Shown here: piece by piece, positions 1 to 5,568 of the stretch
Numbering within the stretch: position 1 is the stretch's first letter
How the letters are laid out: each line of letters opens with the position of its first letter
Assembly (NCBI GenBank): GCA_028290225.1
Contig: JAQGKH010000024.1
Span: 1 to 5,568 of the forward strand
Direction of reading: 5' to 3'
Length of the DNA: 5,568 nt
From: Devosia sp.
Lineage (GTDB): Bacteria; Pseudomonadota; Alphaproteobacteria; Rhizobiales; Devosiaceae
Notes under the pieces: generated by a model
The model's database searches: none
What the model was told of the DNA's origin: nothing
The model's input: the letters and a program-made list of their open reading frames with translations, nothing else
Made by a program: the position numbers and the translations under genes

Positions 1-258
1 TGTGCAGCCGGCGCACCGGCCGCGCCCCTGCGGGCTGCCCCGCCTGCGCCCGCGGCGCCCTGTGCAGCGGGCGCGCTGCCACTGGCCGCTCCACCACCGC
101 CTCCAGCCGCCCCGGCAACGGTGCAAAAGGCTCCCCCGCCACCACCGCCGGCAGCCCCGCCCCCAGCGCTTGAGCGGACGCTTGCCGCGCCCCCACCGCC
201 GCCCAGGTTCAAGCCGGCCGGGCAAGAAGCGCCCGAGCTGGTCGTGGATCGCTCCTAG
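1..258 (+). CDS. C-terminal tail of a Pro/Ala-rich protein (5' partial)
   Basis: Frame 1 is open from the first base to a TAG at 256-258, giving 85 residues of a protein whose start lies outside the window. The visible part is almost wholly low-complexity Ala/Pro with several runs of five or six prolines, then a short charged end finishing in ELVVDRS. No folded domain is visible, so this looks like a disordered linker or tail. A CAAGA motif occurs twice, 20 residues apart, and cysteine is unusual in such a region. The stop codon is immediately followed by the ATG of the next gene, which suggests one transcript and coupled translation. I do not recognise the protein. The frame is supported mainly by this junction and by the C-ending codons, because GC-rich repeats keep other frames open too; the overlapping frame is Arg/Pro/His-rich and looks like a shadow. 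Confidence 0.55.
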   Translation, partial: CAAGAPAAPLRAAPPAPAAPCAAGALPLAAPPPPPAAPATVQKAPPPPPPAAPPPALERTLAAPPPPPRFKPAGQEAPELVVDRS

Positions 259-846
259 ATGCCGAACGAGACCGACGCTCCAGCTCTGGCGGAAATCGCC
301 TTTTGCGAGGCTGTTCTGGCCAAGGGCGGGCTCAACCTGCTCACGGAAACCTTCCAGGGCGTGTCCTCGATCACGGCCTGGGAGCACTATCCCCCCGGTG
401 ACGTGTTTGATCCCGCCAGCAATTCGCAATGGTTCTACCACTGCCATCCCGCCTCGGAAGGCTCGGTTGAGCACGGCCATTTCCACTGCTTCTTGCGCCC
501 GCACGGGGCCGGCGGGCCAATCCACCATCTGCTTGCCATTGGCGTGGACGCCAACGGCCGACTTTTGCGGCTCTTCACCGTCAATCAATGGGTGGTGGGC
601 GACGATTGGGCCGATGCCCAGACCACGATCCCGCTCCTCGCGCGCTTTGACATGCAAATGCCTCGGCCCTCATATCTGGTGAACCGCTGGCTCACGGCCA
701 TCGTGGTCGCCTATGAGCCGCAGATCGCCGAGCTGCTGCGCGAGCGGGACCGCGTACTGGCCGCCCATGGCGCAGCGAACCCCCATTCGGTGCACGAAGA
801 CCGCTCGCTTGAGGTGTTGTCCGAGTTCTTGGTGCCCGGCTCATGA
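259..846 (+). CDS. DUF6969-like uncharacterised protein, histidine-rich
   Basis: A 195-residue protein with no signal peptide or membrane segment, so probably cytoplasmic. The body has a recognisable conserved character: W-E-H-Y-P at residues 41-45, a FYHCH segment at 59-63, EHGHFHCF at 71-78, an NQWV-x-GDDW segment at 109-117, and a C-terminal VNRWL-x6-Y-x2-QI-x2-LL-x2-RD helix at about 141-164. From memory this matches proteins labelled DUF6969, a family without known function; the assignment is tentative. The central block carries many His and Cys residues (H43, H61, C62, H63, H72, H74, H76, C77, H82, H89, H90), which could form a metal site, although that is inference. The start is set by the TAGATG junction with the upstream gene. 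There is no strong Shine-Dalgarno sequence, so coupled translation is likely. It converges with the PilZ gene. Confidence 0.8.
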   Translation: MPNETDAPALAEIAFCEAVLAKGGLNLLTETFQGVSSITAWEHYPPGDVFDPASNSQWFYHCHPASEGSVEHGHFHCFLRPHGAGGPIHHLLAIGVDANGRLLRLFTVNQWVVGDDWADAQTTIPLLARFDMQMPRPSYLVNRWLTAIVVAYEPQIAELLRERDRVLAAHGAANPHSVHEDRSLEVLSEFLVPGS

Positions 847-966
847 AGGCGTGCTGGCTGCGTCCTTGATCTGCCCGATGCTGTCACTCAAACCAGCCCG
901 ATCTAGCTCAAGAGCAATGCCTTGCGCACGAGACCATCGCTCATCCCAGTCAGCTGGGCCGCTTTC
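841..966 (-). pseudogene. Possible remnant of a C-terminal coding segment
   Basis: On the minus strand a 41-codon stretch is open between a TGA (967-969) and a TGA (841-843). It has a protein-like composition (acidic start with two Trp, then an amphipathic segment around ALELDRAGL and GQIKDAAS) rather than the Arg/Pro-rich look of shadow frames. It has no ATG, GTG or good TTG start with a ribosome site and lies in a different frame from the PilZ gene upstream. It could be the decayed end of a lost gene in the gap between two convergent genes, or a chance opening in GC-rich DNA. No family is recognised. Confidence 0.2.
945..958. terminator. Weak hairpin between convergent genes
   Basis: CCCAG and CTGGG form a perfect 5-bp stem around a TCAG loop in the 146-bp gap between the DUF6969-like gene and the end of the PilZ gene. 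A short run of T (963-965) follows on the plus strand. It is short for an intrinsic terminator, and is listed because it is the only compact stem I noticed where transcripts from both sides should end. Confidence 0.22.
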
Positions 967-992
967 TCACATCGTGGAGCAAACGGTATGCC

Positions 993-2627
993 CTACTCCG
1001 TTTTGCCGCTGAGCGCCTTCAGGGCTGTCAGGAGTTCGGGCTGGACGCTCATTTGCAGTGCCGTTTCCAGCGCCGAGGTCGGCTGTATTTCAAGGAATTG
1101 CGCTGCAAACCCGCCGCTCGACAACCGCACCACCTGTGCTCCCATCGCGCCGAGCGCCAGGTAGTCACCCACCGCCACCACGACGTCGCTGAGCACGACA
1201 GCGCCTGAGGCGGAAACATTCAGAACCCGGCAGCGATGCTGTTGGCCCTCCGGCAGGGTGATGACGGACTGCGGCTCAAGCGGCACGAACCGGGGATGGG
1301 CGCGCAATTCCGGCCGGTCGGACCCAATGGCCGCTTTTGGCCGCCGATCCCCGAACAGCGGCGCAAAGCGAGCATGTGAACGCGGCGCGGGAACCGTGCT
1401 GTGCACCGCCGATCCCCCGATATAATCGAAGCCGGCGTCGAATGCCGCCTCGGCTTTCCCGATCGTATTGACCCCGTAAACGAAGCTGAACAAGCCCGCG
1501 CCTCGTACCAGCCGCCCGAAAGTGCCCAGTTCCACTGTAACCTGCGGGCTTTCGCTGTCCACCTCGCTCACCGAGACCGATAAGCCCCAGATTGCGGCAC
1601 GAATGCCATCGTTCAACCGGTAGTCAACCGGCGAAAGTTGCAGCACGACGCGTTCGGTGATCTGGCGGCAGGCGCTGACCGCTTGCAGCACATCCGCCGG
1701 AGTTGCCGTTGTGGGCACACCGAGCACATCCAGCAGCAGGAATTTGCGGTAGGGCGGAGGCAGGGCTGCGCCCAGATCGGTGAACTCGGAAGGGCCATAA
1801 AGCAGCGTATGAAACTGCACCGGAACCATGACGCTGGCTTGCTTGACGTCACCCAGCGCTTGATGCAGCCCTTCCACCGATTTGGCGAACAGCACACAAT
1901 CAAGCTTTGCCAGTGCCTCTATCAGTTCGTCCCTGTCCTCCAGCGCCGTGAGGTGCTCGGAAGCGGCGACGCCAGCCGCGCTGTCGAGCATGCTCCGGTT
2001 TATCGTCTTGCCGGAGGCGCGGCGGGGCCATAAGGGCTGAAACAATGCACTGGCATAGCGATGCGCGACCATGCCCTGCCGCTTGGCGGCACGATCGCTG
2101 ACCTGATCGCGGATTTCGAGGAGCTTGGCGTATAGTGCGGCCAGGGGATCGGCGGCTTCGGTAAAGCTCCGATTGTCGACCGGCGCGGCAAAGCCGTTGA
2201 CCGACACCATGGTGGCGTCCTGCAGTTCGAGCCTGATCCTTTGCTCGATCTGCCCCGAGATGCGCTGCACCTGGAAACTGGCATAAGCCTCGTCCTGCGT
2301 TTCAAAGCAGATCTGAAAGGCAGCATCGCCGACCAGCTGGTACACATCCTCGGGCGCCAGATATTCCCGCAGCACCGCATCGGCGATCGCGGTGGCCCTG
2401 TCCGCCATTGCGGTCGATCCATCGCCGACCCGCGCGCGGATCTCTCCGAGGCCGAGCACGTGCACGCAGCCCGCCATGACGGCAGCGGGGGTGCGGTTGC
2501 GAACCTTGTCAACCAGGCGGCCGATGTCATTGCCGCTGCGCTCCGCGCCGGCAGGCTTGGCGCCGCCGCTGCCAGCAGCGCCCTTAAACAGCTCTCGTAC
2601 CCTTTTGAGGAGGTAATCCGTGCGCAA
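993..2627 (-). CDS. PilZ-domain protein with degenerate GGDEF-like and EAL-like regions
   Basis: A 544-residue protein, probably a cytoplasmic c-di-GMP receptor or scaffold. The C-terminal PilZ domain (about 440-515) keeps both ligand motifs: RxxxR as RAHPR (442-446) and [D/N]xSxxG as NVSASG (470-475). Residues 51-135 follow the layout of a GGDEF domain, but the signature position reads LVGDAAF in place of GGDEF. Residues 190-415 resemble an EAL fold: FQPLW (196-200) sits where the opening YQP strand would be, INRSML replaces the EAL motif region, and a late G-x-D-x-x-x-G-S-x-V segment (399-408) resembles the final QGY helix-strand. The catalytic Glu, Asn and DDFG residues are absent, so neither synthesis nor hydrolysis is expected. 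The domain readings for the first two regions are by eye. The start is TTG (2625-2627) with AAGG seven bases upstream; the next Met is residue 51 and would cut the GGDEF-like region. It is divergent from the catalase gene. Confidence 0.88.
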   Translation of the reverse strand: MRTDYLLKRVRELFKGAAGSGGAKPAGAERSGNDIGRLVDKVRNRTPAAVMAGCVHVLGLGEIRARVGDGSTAMADRATAIADAVLREYLAPEDVYQLVGDAAFQICFETQDEAYASFQVQRISGQIEQRIRLELQDATMVSVNGFAAPVDNRSFTEAADPLAALYAKLLEIRDQVSDRAAKRQGMVAHRYASALFQPLWPRRASGKTINRSMLDSAAGVAASEHLTALEDRDELIEALAKLDCVLFAKSVEGLHQALGDVKQASVMVPVQFHTLLYGPSEFTDLGAALPPPYRKFLLLDVLGVPTTATPADVLQAVSACRQITERVVLQLSPVDYRLNDGIRAAIWGLSVSVSEVDSESPQVTVELGTFGRLVRGAGLFSFVYGVNTIGKAEAAFDAGFDYIGGSAVHSTVPAPRSHARFAPLFGDRRPKAAIGSDRPELRAHPRFVPLEPQSVITLPEGQQHRCRVLNVSASGAVVLSDVVVAVGDYLALGAMGAQVVRLSSGGFAAQFLEIQPTSALETALQMSVQPELLTALKALSGKTE

Positions 2628-2634
2628 GATCAGG

Positions 2635-2638
2635 CCTT
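2635..2638 (-). promoter_or_regulatory. Ribosome binding site for the TTG-started PilZ gene
   Basis: On the minus strand AAGG lies seven bases before the TTG at 2625-2627. An in-frame TAA (2643-2645) limits the reading frame just upstream, and no ATG or GTG is available between them, so this site decides in favour of the TTG start. Confidence 0.5.
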
Positions 2639-2655
2639 GATGTTAGACTGTCTCC

Positions 2656-2671
2656 GAACCGGACGAGGTTC
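2656..2671. promoter_or_regulatory. Small dyad upstream of the PilZ gene, possible operator
   Basis: GAACC and GGTTC form a perfect 5-bp inverted repeat around six bases, 29 bases upstream of the PilZ start codon. The place suits an operator or the 5' leader of that transcript, but a repeat this short can arise by chance. Confidence 0.2.
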
Positions 2672-2735
2672 AGCTAGCGCCTGAGCTATGGCTTGAACAC
2701 GCCAAGGCTTTAGGAAGCGTTAACCTGCCCCGCCC

Positions 2736-2778
2736 ATGCCCTGCGGCGCTACGGTTTTTGCCGCTTTCGCCAGGGCAT
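2736..2778. repeat. Inverted repeat with nested stem in the intergenic region
   Basis: ATGCCCTG (2736-2743) is matched by CAGGGCAT (2771-2778). Inside, GCGGC (2743-2747) pairs with GCCGC (2760-2764), so a longer, bulged cruciform or RNA stem is possible, with the T run 2755-2759 in the loop. It lies about 100 bases upstream of the EcfG promoter of the catalase. It may be an imperfect terminator, an operator, or chance. Confidence 0.3.
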
Positions 2779-2877
2779 CTGCCACTTTGACGCAGCTTGT
2801 CTGAGCAATCGCTCCAGCAGCTCGAGTACATCCCGCTACCCTATGCCCAACTACTCGCCCCTGTCCCCCCGGAGCAG

Positions 2878-2903
2878 GGAACGGGACCCCATCGCGCTCC
2901 GTT
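2878..2903 (+). promoter_or_regulatory. EcfG-type general stress response promoter of the manganese catalase
   Basis: GGAAC (2878-2882) and CGTT (2900-2903) are separated by exactly 17 bases. This is the consensus recognised by the alphaproteobacterial ECF sigma factor EcfG, which is released by the PhyR-NepR partner switch under stress. A start of transcription near 2911 would leave a leader of about 28 bases containing the ribosome site, which is normal spacing. Manganese catalases are frequent members of general stress regulons in this class, so site and gene support each other. Confidence 0.82.
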
Positions 2904-2924
2904 AACACCGGCTAACAACAGCCC

Positions 2925-2928
2925 GGAG
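2925..2928 (+). promoter_or_regulatory. Ribosome binding site of the manganese catalase
   Basis: GGAG ends ten bases before the ATG at 2939 and sixteen before the second in-frame ATG at 2945. The spacing favours the first ATG, which also gives the usual MFxRxDKL start of the family. Confidence 0.6.
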
Positions 2929-2938
2929 CGCGCCGACA

Positions 2939-3871
2939 ATGTTCATGCGAGTAGATAAACTCATCACCGAATTGCCCCAGCCTGCCAAGCAGGACCCCAA
3001 TGCTGCGGCGGCCCTCCAGGAACTGCTCGGCGGCAAATATGGCGAGATGTCGACGCTGGGGAACTACATGTTCCAAAGTTTCAACTTCCGCAGCAAGGAC
3101 AAGCTCCGTCCCTTTTACAGCCTTGTGGCCTCCATCACCGCCGAAGAACTCGCCCATGTCGAGCTGGTCAGCAACGGTGTTGCCATGCTCAACAACGGGC
3201 CCGAAAAACCAGGCGGCGACAGCAAGCCGGGCGGGGACATCAGCAAATCTCCCTTTGAAGCCATGCAGGACATCCGCCTGGCTTCCGCGTTCCTTTCGAA
3301 CGGCGGCGGCGCCACTCCGGTGAATGCCAATGGCGTGAGCTGGAACAACGACTTCATCACCACCACCGGCAATGTCATCTTCGATCTGCTGCACAACTTC
3401 CATCTCGAATGCGGGGCGCGCCTGCACAAGCTGCGCGTTTATGAAACGCTGGGCGGCGACGATGCCACCGGCCGCGAGGTGTGCGGTTACCTGCTGGTGC
3501 GCGGCTCTGTCCATGCCCATTCCTACGCGCTTGCGCTCAAGAAGCTCACCGGCGTCGAGATCGAAAAGATGTTGCCCACCCCCAACATCCCGCTGGCCAA
3601 GATTCCTGAATGCCAGAAATATCTCGACGAAGGCTCGCATCGCCGGCTCTATACCTGGAGCCAGGACGACTACAAGGAAATCTCGGGTATCTGGTCCAAC
3701 GATGAAGTAGCCCTGCCCGGCGATCCTCCAGGCCCCCTGGAAGTGGTTGAAGGCATGCCCGATGGCGGCAAGATGCAGCAACTCGCCGGCGTTCCATCCG
3801 CCTTCACGCCTGACTACGCGCCCGAAGAGTTCTACGAAATCGCCGCCAAGCTCTACAAGGCGTCCCGCTAG
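2939..3871 (+). CDS. Manganese catalase
   Basis: A 310-residue di-manganese catalase that converts hydrogen peroxide to water and oxygen in the cytoplasm, close to the roughly 300 residues of characterised members. The ferritin-like four-helix core is clear. Ligand positions match the family: E36 in GEMSTL, E70 and H73 in the TAEELAH segment, E157 in HNFHLECGAR, and H192 in RGSVHAHSYA. The WNNDFITTTGN segment (135-145) and the MLPTPNIPLAKIPEC region (211-225) belong to the subgroup common in proteobacteria. The C-terminal tail (about 255-310) is Pro- and Gly-rich at first and ends in a PEEFYEIAAKLYK helix. A KPGGD-S-KPGGD near-duplication (90-100) lies in a loop. No heme motif is present and no signal peptide is seen. 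It appears to be a single-gene unit with its own EcfG promoter and a downstream hairpin. Confidence 0.96.
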   Translation: MFMRVDKLITELPQPAKQDPNAAAALQELLGGKYGEMSTLGNYMFQSFNFRSKDKLRPFYSLVASITAEELAHVELVSNGVAMLNNGPEKPGGDSKPGGDISKSPFEAMQDIRLASAFLSNGGGATPVNANGVSWNNDFITTTGNVIFDLLHNFHLECGARLHKLRVYETLGGDDATGREVCGYLLVRGSVHAHSYALALKKLTGVEIEKMLPTPNIPLAKIPECQKYLDEGSHRRLYTWSQDDYKEISGIWSNDEVALPGDPPGPLEVVEGMPDGGKMQQLAGVPSAFTPDYAPEEFYEIAAKLYKASR

Positions 3872-3879
3872 GTGCGCGA

Positions 3880-3906
3880 TGGAGGGGCTGCTTCTTGGCC
3901 CCTCCA
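3880..3906 (+). terminator. Strong hairpin ending the catalase transcript
   Basis: Nine bases after the catalase stop, T-GGAGGGGC pairs perfectly with GCCCCTCC-A around a nine-base loop, and a U-G pair could shorten the loop to seven. The stem is very GC-rich, as in an intrinsic terminator, but the downstream side (ATCTCGC) has no U run, so it may act with Rho, as a 3' end stabiliser, or as a weak terminator. Confidence 0.6.
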
Positions 3907-4107
3907 ATCTCGCATGCACTAGCTGATCTCAGGCGGCCACAGAAACCTGGCAGCCACTGGCGTACCCCTTTCCGCCTCCTCAGCCGTGCCTGTTCGCTCG
4001 ACTACCATGCCCTCCGATCAAGCCCTTTCCCGCTGGTCTTCTTTCATCTTGCGCGCGCCTCGCCGGCGGTTAGTTTGTCGGCAAAGAGCGCTGGAACCAG
4101 TGGTACA

Positions 4108-4527
4108 ATGAGCATTCTCCTGACTGTCACGGCACAGCCCACCGCTCATGAGCTTGCAACCATTGGCGAAGGACTTGCCACCTTCAACCACGCTGATGCC
4201 GGCCCGGCAAATCGCCTCTCGCTCGCTGTCGTGGTGCGGGCTGATAGCGGCTCCATAGTGGGCGGCTTGTCAGGATACACCGGCTGGGGCTGGCTTTATG
4301 TCCAGTGGCTGTGGCTAGACGAAACGCGGCGCGGCGCGGGCCTTGGCGGCCGCATGCTCGACGCGGCGGAAGCCGAAGCGAAAAACCGTGGCTGCCGCGG
4401 CGCTTATATCGACACCTTCAATCCGATTGCCCTCAAGCTGTATCAGCGCCATGGCTATGTGCCCTTCGGCACCTTGCCAGACTTTCCACCCGGGCGAACG
4501 CGAACCTTTCTGCAAAAGCCGCTCTAG
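4108..4527 (+). CDS. GNAT family N-acetyltransferase
   Basis: A 139-residue cytoplasmic acetyltransferase expected to move an acetyl group from acetyl-CoA to an amine; the substrate cannot be told. The acetyl-CoA binding motif A is clear: LYVQWLWLDETRRGAGLGGRML (63-84), with the R-x-x-G-x-G loop at 75-80. Before it, VGGLSGYTGWGW (51-62) forms the central strands, and IDTFNPIALKLYQRHGYVPFG (101-121) is the usual motif B with the Tyr of ALKLYQRHGY. The length is normal for a single GNAT domain. The frame stays open back to 3895, but that extension would run through the catalase hairpin and has no domain character, so the ATG at 4108 is chosen; its ribosome site is weak (GGAA at 4093-4096). The stop overlaps that of the convergent anmK gene. 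Confidence 0.9.
   Translation: MSILLTVTAQPTAHELATIGEGLATFNHADAGPANRLSLAVVVRADSGSIVGGLSGYTGWGWLYVQWLWLDETRRGAGLGGRMLDAAEAEAKNRGCRGAYIDTFNPIALKLYQRHGYVPFGTLPDFPPGRTRTFLQKPL
4524..4527. other. Shared CTAG supplying both convergent stop codons
   Basis: The palindrome CTAG gives TAG at 4525-4527 for the GNAT gene and TAG at 4526-4524 on the other strand for anmK. The coding regions overlap by four bases, leaving no intergenic terminator, so transcripts from each gene must run into the other as antisense unless stopped inside coding sequence. Confidence 0.9.
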
Positions 4528-5568
4528 GCTCCAGCAATACGCCCGCCCCTCAGGGGATAAGGCGCGCCGGTTGTCGTCGGAAAGCTGATCGGCAAGCCGC
4601 GCAGAACGCGTGCGGCCAAAAACGCAAAGCACTCCGCCTCCACCGCATCGCCCCGCCAGCCCATCACCTCGGCAGGGAGGGCCTCCACACGGGCACGCTC
4701 GCCCAGCATCGCCATGATGGTTGGATTGTGCCGCCCGCCACCGCAGACCACGAGCCTGGTTGGCCGTTGCGGCAGCAGGTCGAGCGCCTTGCCGACGGCG
4801 CCCGCGGTAAAAGCGGTCAGCGTCGCGGCGCCCGTTGCGGGATCCAGCCCTTCAGCCATCTCGGCGCCGAAATCGAACCGATCCAGCGACTTGGGATAAG
4901 GCGCCGACAGGTAGGGGTGCTCCAGCAATCGCGCGAGCCGCGCCTCGTCCACTTCCCCGCTTGCAGCCAATGCCCCATTGCGGTCCATTTCGCCCAGGCC
5001 CAAAGCCTTGACGAAGTCGTTGAGCGGCGCGTTGGCCGGGCCGGCATCGAACGCGATCAAACCCTCCTCGCCATCCCACCAGGTGACATTGGCGACGCCA
5101 CCCAGGTTGAGCACGGCCGTGTCGCCCTGTGCTCCGATGCTGCGCAGCAGGGCTTGATGGTAAATCGCCGCCAGGGGCGCTCCCTGCCCACCCGCGCGAA
5201 CATCGGCGGAGCGAAAATCAAACGCCACCTTGACCCCGAGCAACTGGCTCATCAAGTCGCCATCACCCAGCTGGCGGGTCGCACCTATGCGCCCGGGTTG
5301 GGGGGCCCGATGCAGCACCGACTGCCCGTGAAAGCCAACAATGCCGATATCGGCCAGGGCGAGTCCAGCGCTCTCCACCAATTCGCGCACCGCTTGCGCC
5401 TGCGCCCGGGTCAATGCCGCCTCCGCCTGCGCGAACAGGGCGGGTTCGGGGCCCTCGAAAGTCCAGTGGCGTGCGGCCGCGAGGCTTGCTTCCAGGAGGT
5501 CGCGGATATCCCTTGGGTAAGGCGCCAGGGTGTAGGCCCCAAACTGCTCGATCCGCTCGCCGTCGGTC
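4524..5568 (-). CDS. anmK: Anhydro-N-acetylmuramic acid kinase (5' partial)
   Basis: The enzyme opens and phosphorylates 1,6-anhydro-MurNAc to MurNAc-6-phosphate with ATP, recycling cell wall sugar in the cytoplasm. The frame runs off the right edge with 347 residues visible; the family has about 370, so roughly 20-25 N-terminal residues, including the MSGTSxDGxD ATP-binding motif, are missing. Numbered from the edge, conserved blocks are GFHGQ (78-82), DFRSADVRAGGQGAPL (117-132), NLGGVANVTW (154-163), FDAGPAN (173-179, holding the presumed catalytic Asp), PKSLDRFDFG (225-234) and CGGGRHN (275-281). The GP-G-N of many members reads GPAN here. A TTG at 5412-5414 is internal: clear family sequence (TDGERIEQFGAYTLAPYPRD) continues upstream of it. 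Its TAG stop shares CTAG with the GNAT gene. Confidence 0.95.
   Translation of the reverse strand, partial: TDGERIEQFGAYTLAPYPRDIRDLLEASLAAARHWTFEGPEPALFAQAEAALTRAQAQAVRELVESAGLALADIGIVGFHGQSVLHRAPQPGRIGATRQLGDGDLMSQLLGVKVAFDFRSADVRAGGQGAPLAAIYHQALLRSIGAQGDTAVLNLGGVANVTWWDGEEGLIAFDAGPANAPLNDFVKALGLGEMDRNGALAASGEVDEARLARLLEHPYLSAPYPKSLDRFDFGAEMAEGLDPATGAATLTAFTAGAVGKALDLLPQRPTRLVVCGGGRHNPTIMAMLGERARVEALPAEVMGWRGDAVEAECFAFLAARVLRGLPISFPTTTGAPYPLRGGRIAGA

Larger units (their letters stand above)
2628..2938. other. Divergent intergenic region
   Basis: These 311 bases separate the divergently transcribed PilZ and manganese catalase genes. The right end holds the EcfG promoter and ribosome site of the catalase. 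The left end holds the PilZ ribosome site and a GAACC-N6-GGTTC dyad. The middle has a larger inverted repeat (2736-2778). I found no convincing sigma-70 promoter for the PilZ gene and no believable gene. A 62-codon minus-strand opening at 2720-2908 starts with GTG inside the catalase promoter and has no recognisable content. Confidence 0.6.

Noticed and set aside
2..682. Long plus-strand frame overlapping the first two genes
   Set aside because: Its product is very rich in Arg, Pro and His, the usual sign of a shadow frame in GC-rich DNA, and the alternative frames have the better protein.
2720..2908. A 62-codon minus-strand opening with a GTG start
   Set aside because: It begins inside the EcfG promoter of the catalase, has no ribosome site and no recognisable content. 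Its last 20 codons look protein-like, but not enough to call a gene.
2902..2917. Possible CtrA site (TTAA-N7-TAAC) near the catalase transcript start
   Set aside because: The second half does not match TTAA at the required spacing, and the bases overlap the EcfG -10 element.
2912..3919. Long minus-strand frame opposite the catalase
   Set aside because: It is the antisense of a certain manganese catalase gene and has no independent domain.
4049..4076. Possible sigma-70 promoter (TTGCGC, 16 bases, TAGTTT) before the GNAT gene
   Set aside because: Both hexamers match the consensus poorly, so it cannot be separated from chance.
3895..4107. In-frame N-terminal extension of the GNAT gene
   Set aside because: It would start within the catalase hairpin and adds 71 residues without GNAT character; the ATG at 4108 gives a normal domain.
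4549..4558. Small CCCC-TCA-GGGG stem after the GNAT stop
   Set aside because: It has only four base pairs, lies within the anmK coding end and has no U run.
5412..5414. TTG as the start of anmK
   Set aside because: Clear AnmK family sequence continues in frame upstream to the window edge, so the true start is outside.

Overview
The window is GC-rich, gene-dense chromosomal DNA, most likely from an alphaproteobacterium of the Hyphomicrobiales (the protein flavour suggests something Devosia-like, but this is only a guess). The reasons are strong G/C at third codon positions, a PilZ protein with an alphaproteobacterial look, a recognisable anmK, and above all a textbook EcfG (general stress response sigma factor) promoter in front of a manganese catalase. 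I see no rRNA, tRNA, CRISPR array, insertion sequence or prophage gene.

Layout from left to right. Positions 1-258 (+) hold the tail of a Pro/Ala-rich protein that starts outside the window. Its TAG touches the ATG of a 195-residue, histidine-rich protein (259-846, +) that I assign tentatively to the uncharacterised DUF6969 family. After a 146-bp gap follows a convergent 544-residue PilZ protein (993-2627, -), whose body looks like an eroded GGDEF-EAL pair. A 311-bp divergent intergenic region (2628-2938) separates it from the manganese catalase (2939-3871, +) and carries the EcfG promoter (2878-2903). A strong hairpin (3880-3906) ends the catalase unit. A short GNAT acetyltransferase (4108-4527, +) then converges on anmK (4524-5568, -, start codon outside the window), and the two share a CTAG that supplies both stop codons.

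The genes do not form one pathway. The catalase is a stress-inducible peroxide defence enzyme with its own promoter and terminator. The PilZ protein probably belongs to c-di-GMP signalling as a receptor rather than an enzyme. AnmK recycles peptidoglycan sugar. The GNAT and the DUF6969-like protein have unknown substrates. The parts most worth a second look are the degenerate GGDEF-EAL-PilZ architecture, the histidine-rich DUF6969-like protein coupled to a Pro/Ala-rich partner, and the exact EcfG promoter. I found no convincing multi-gene undescribed system.
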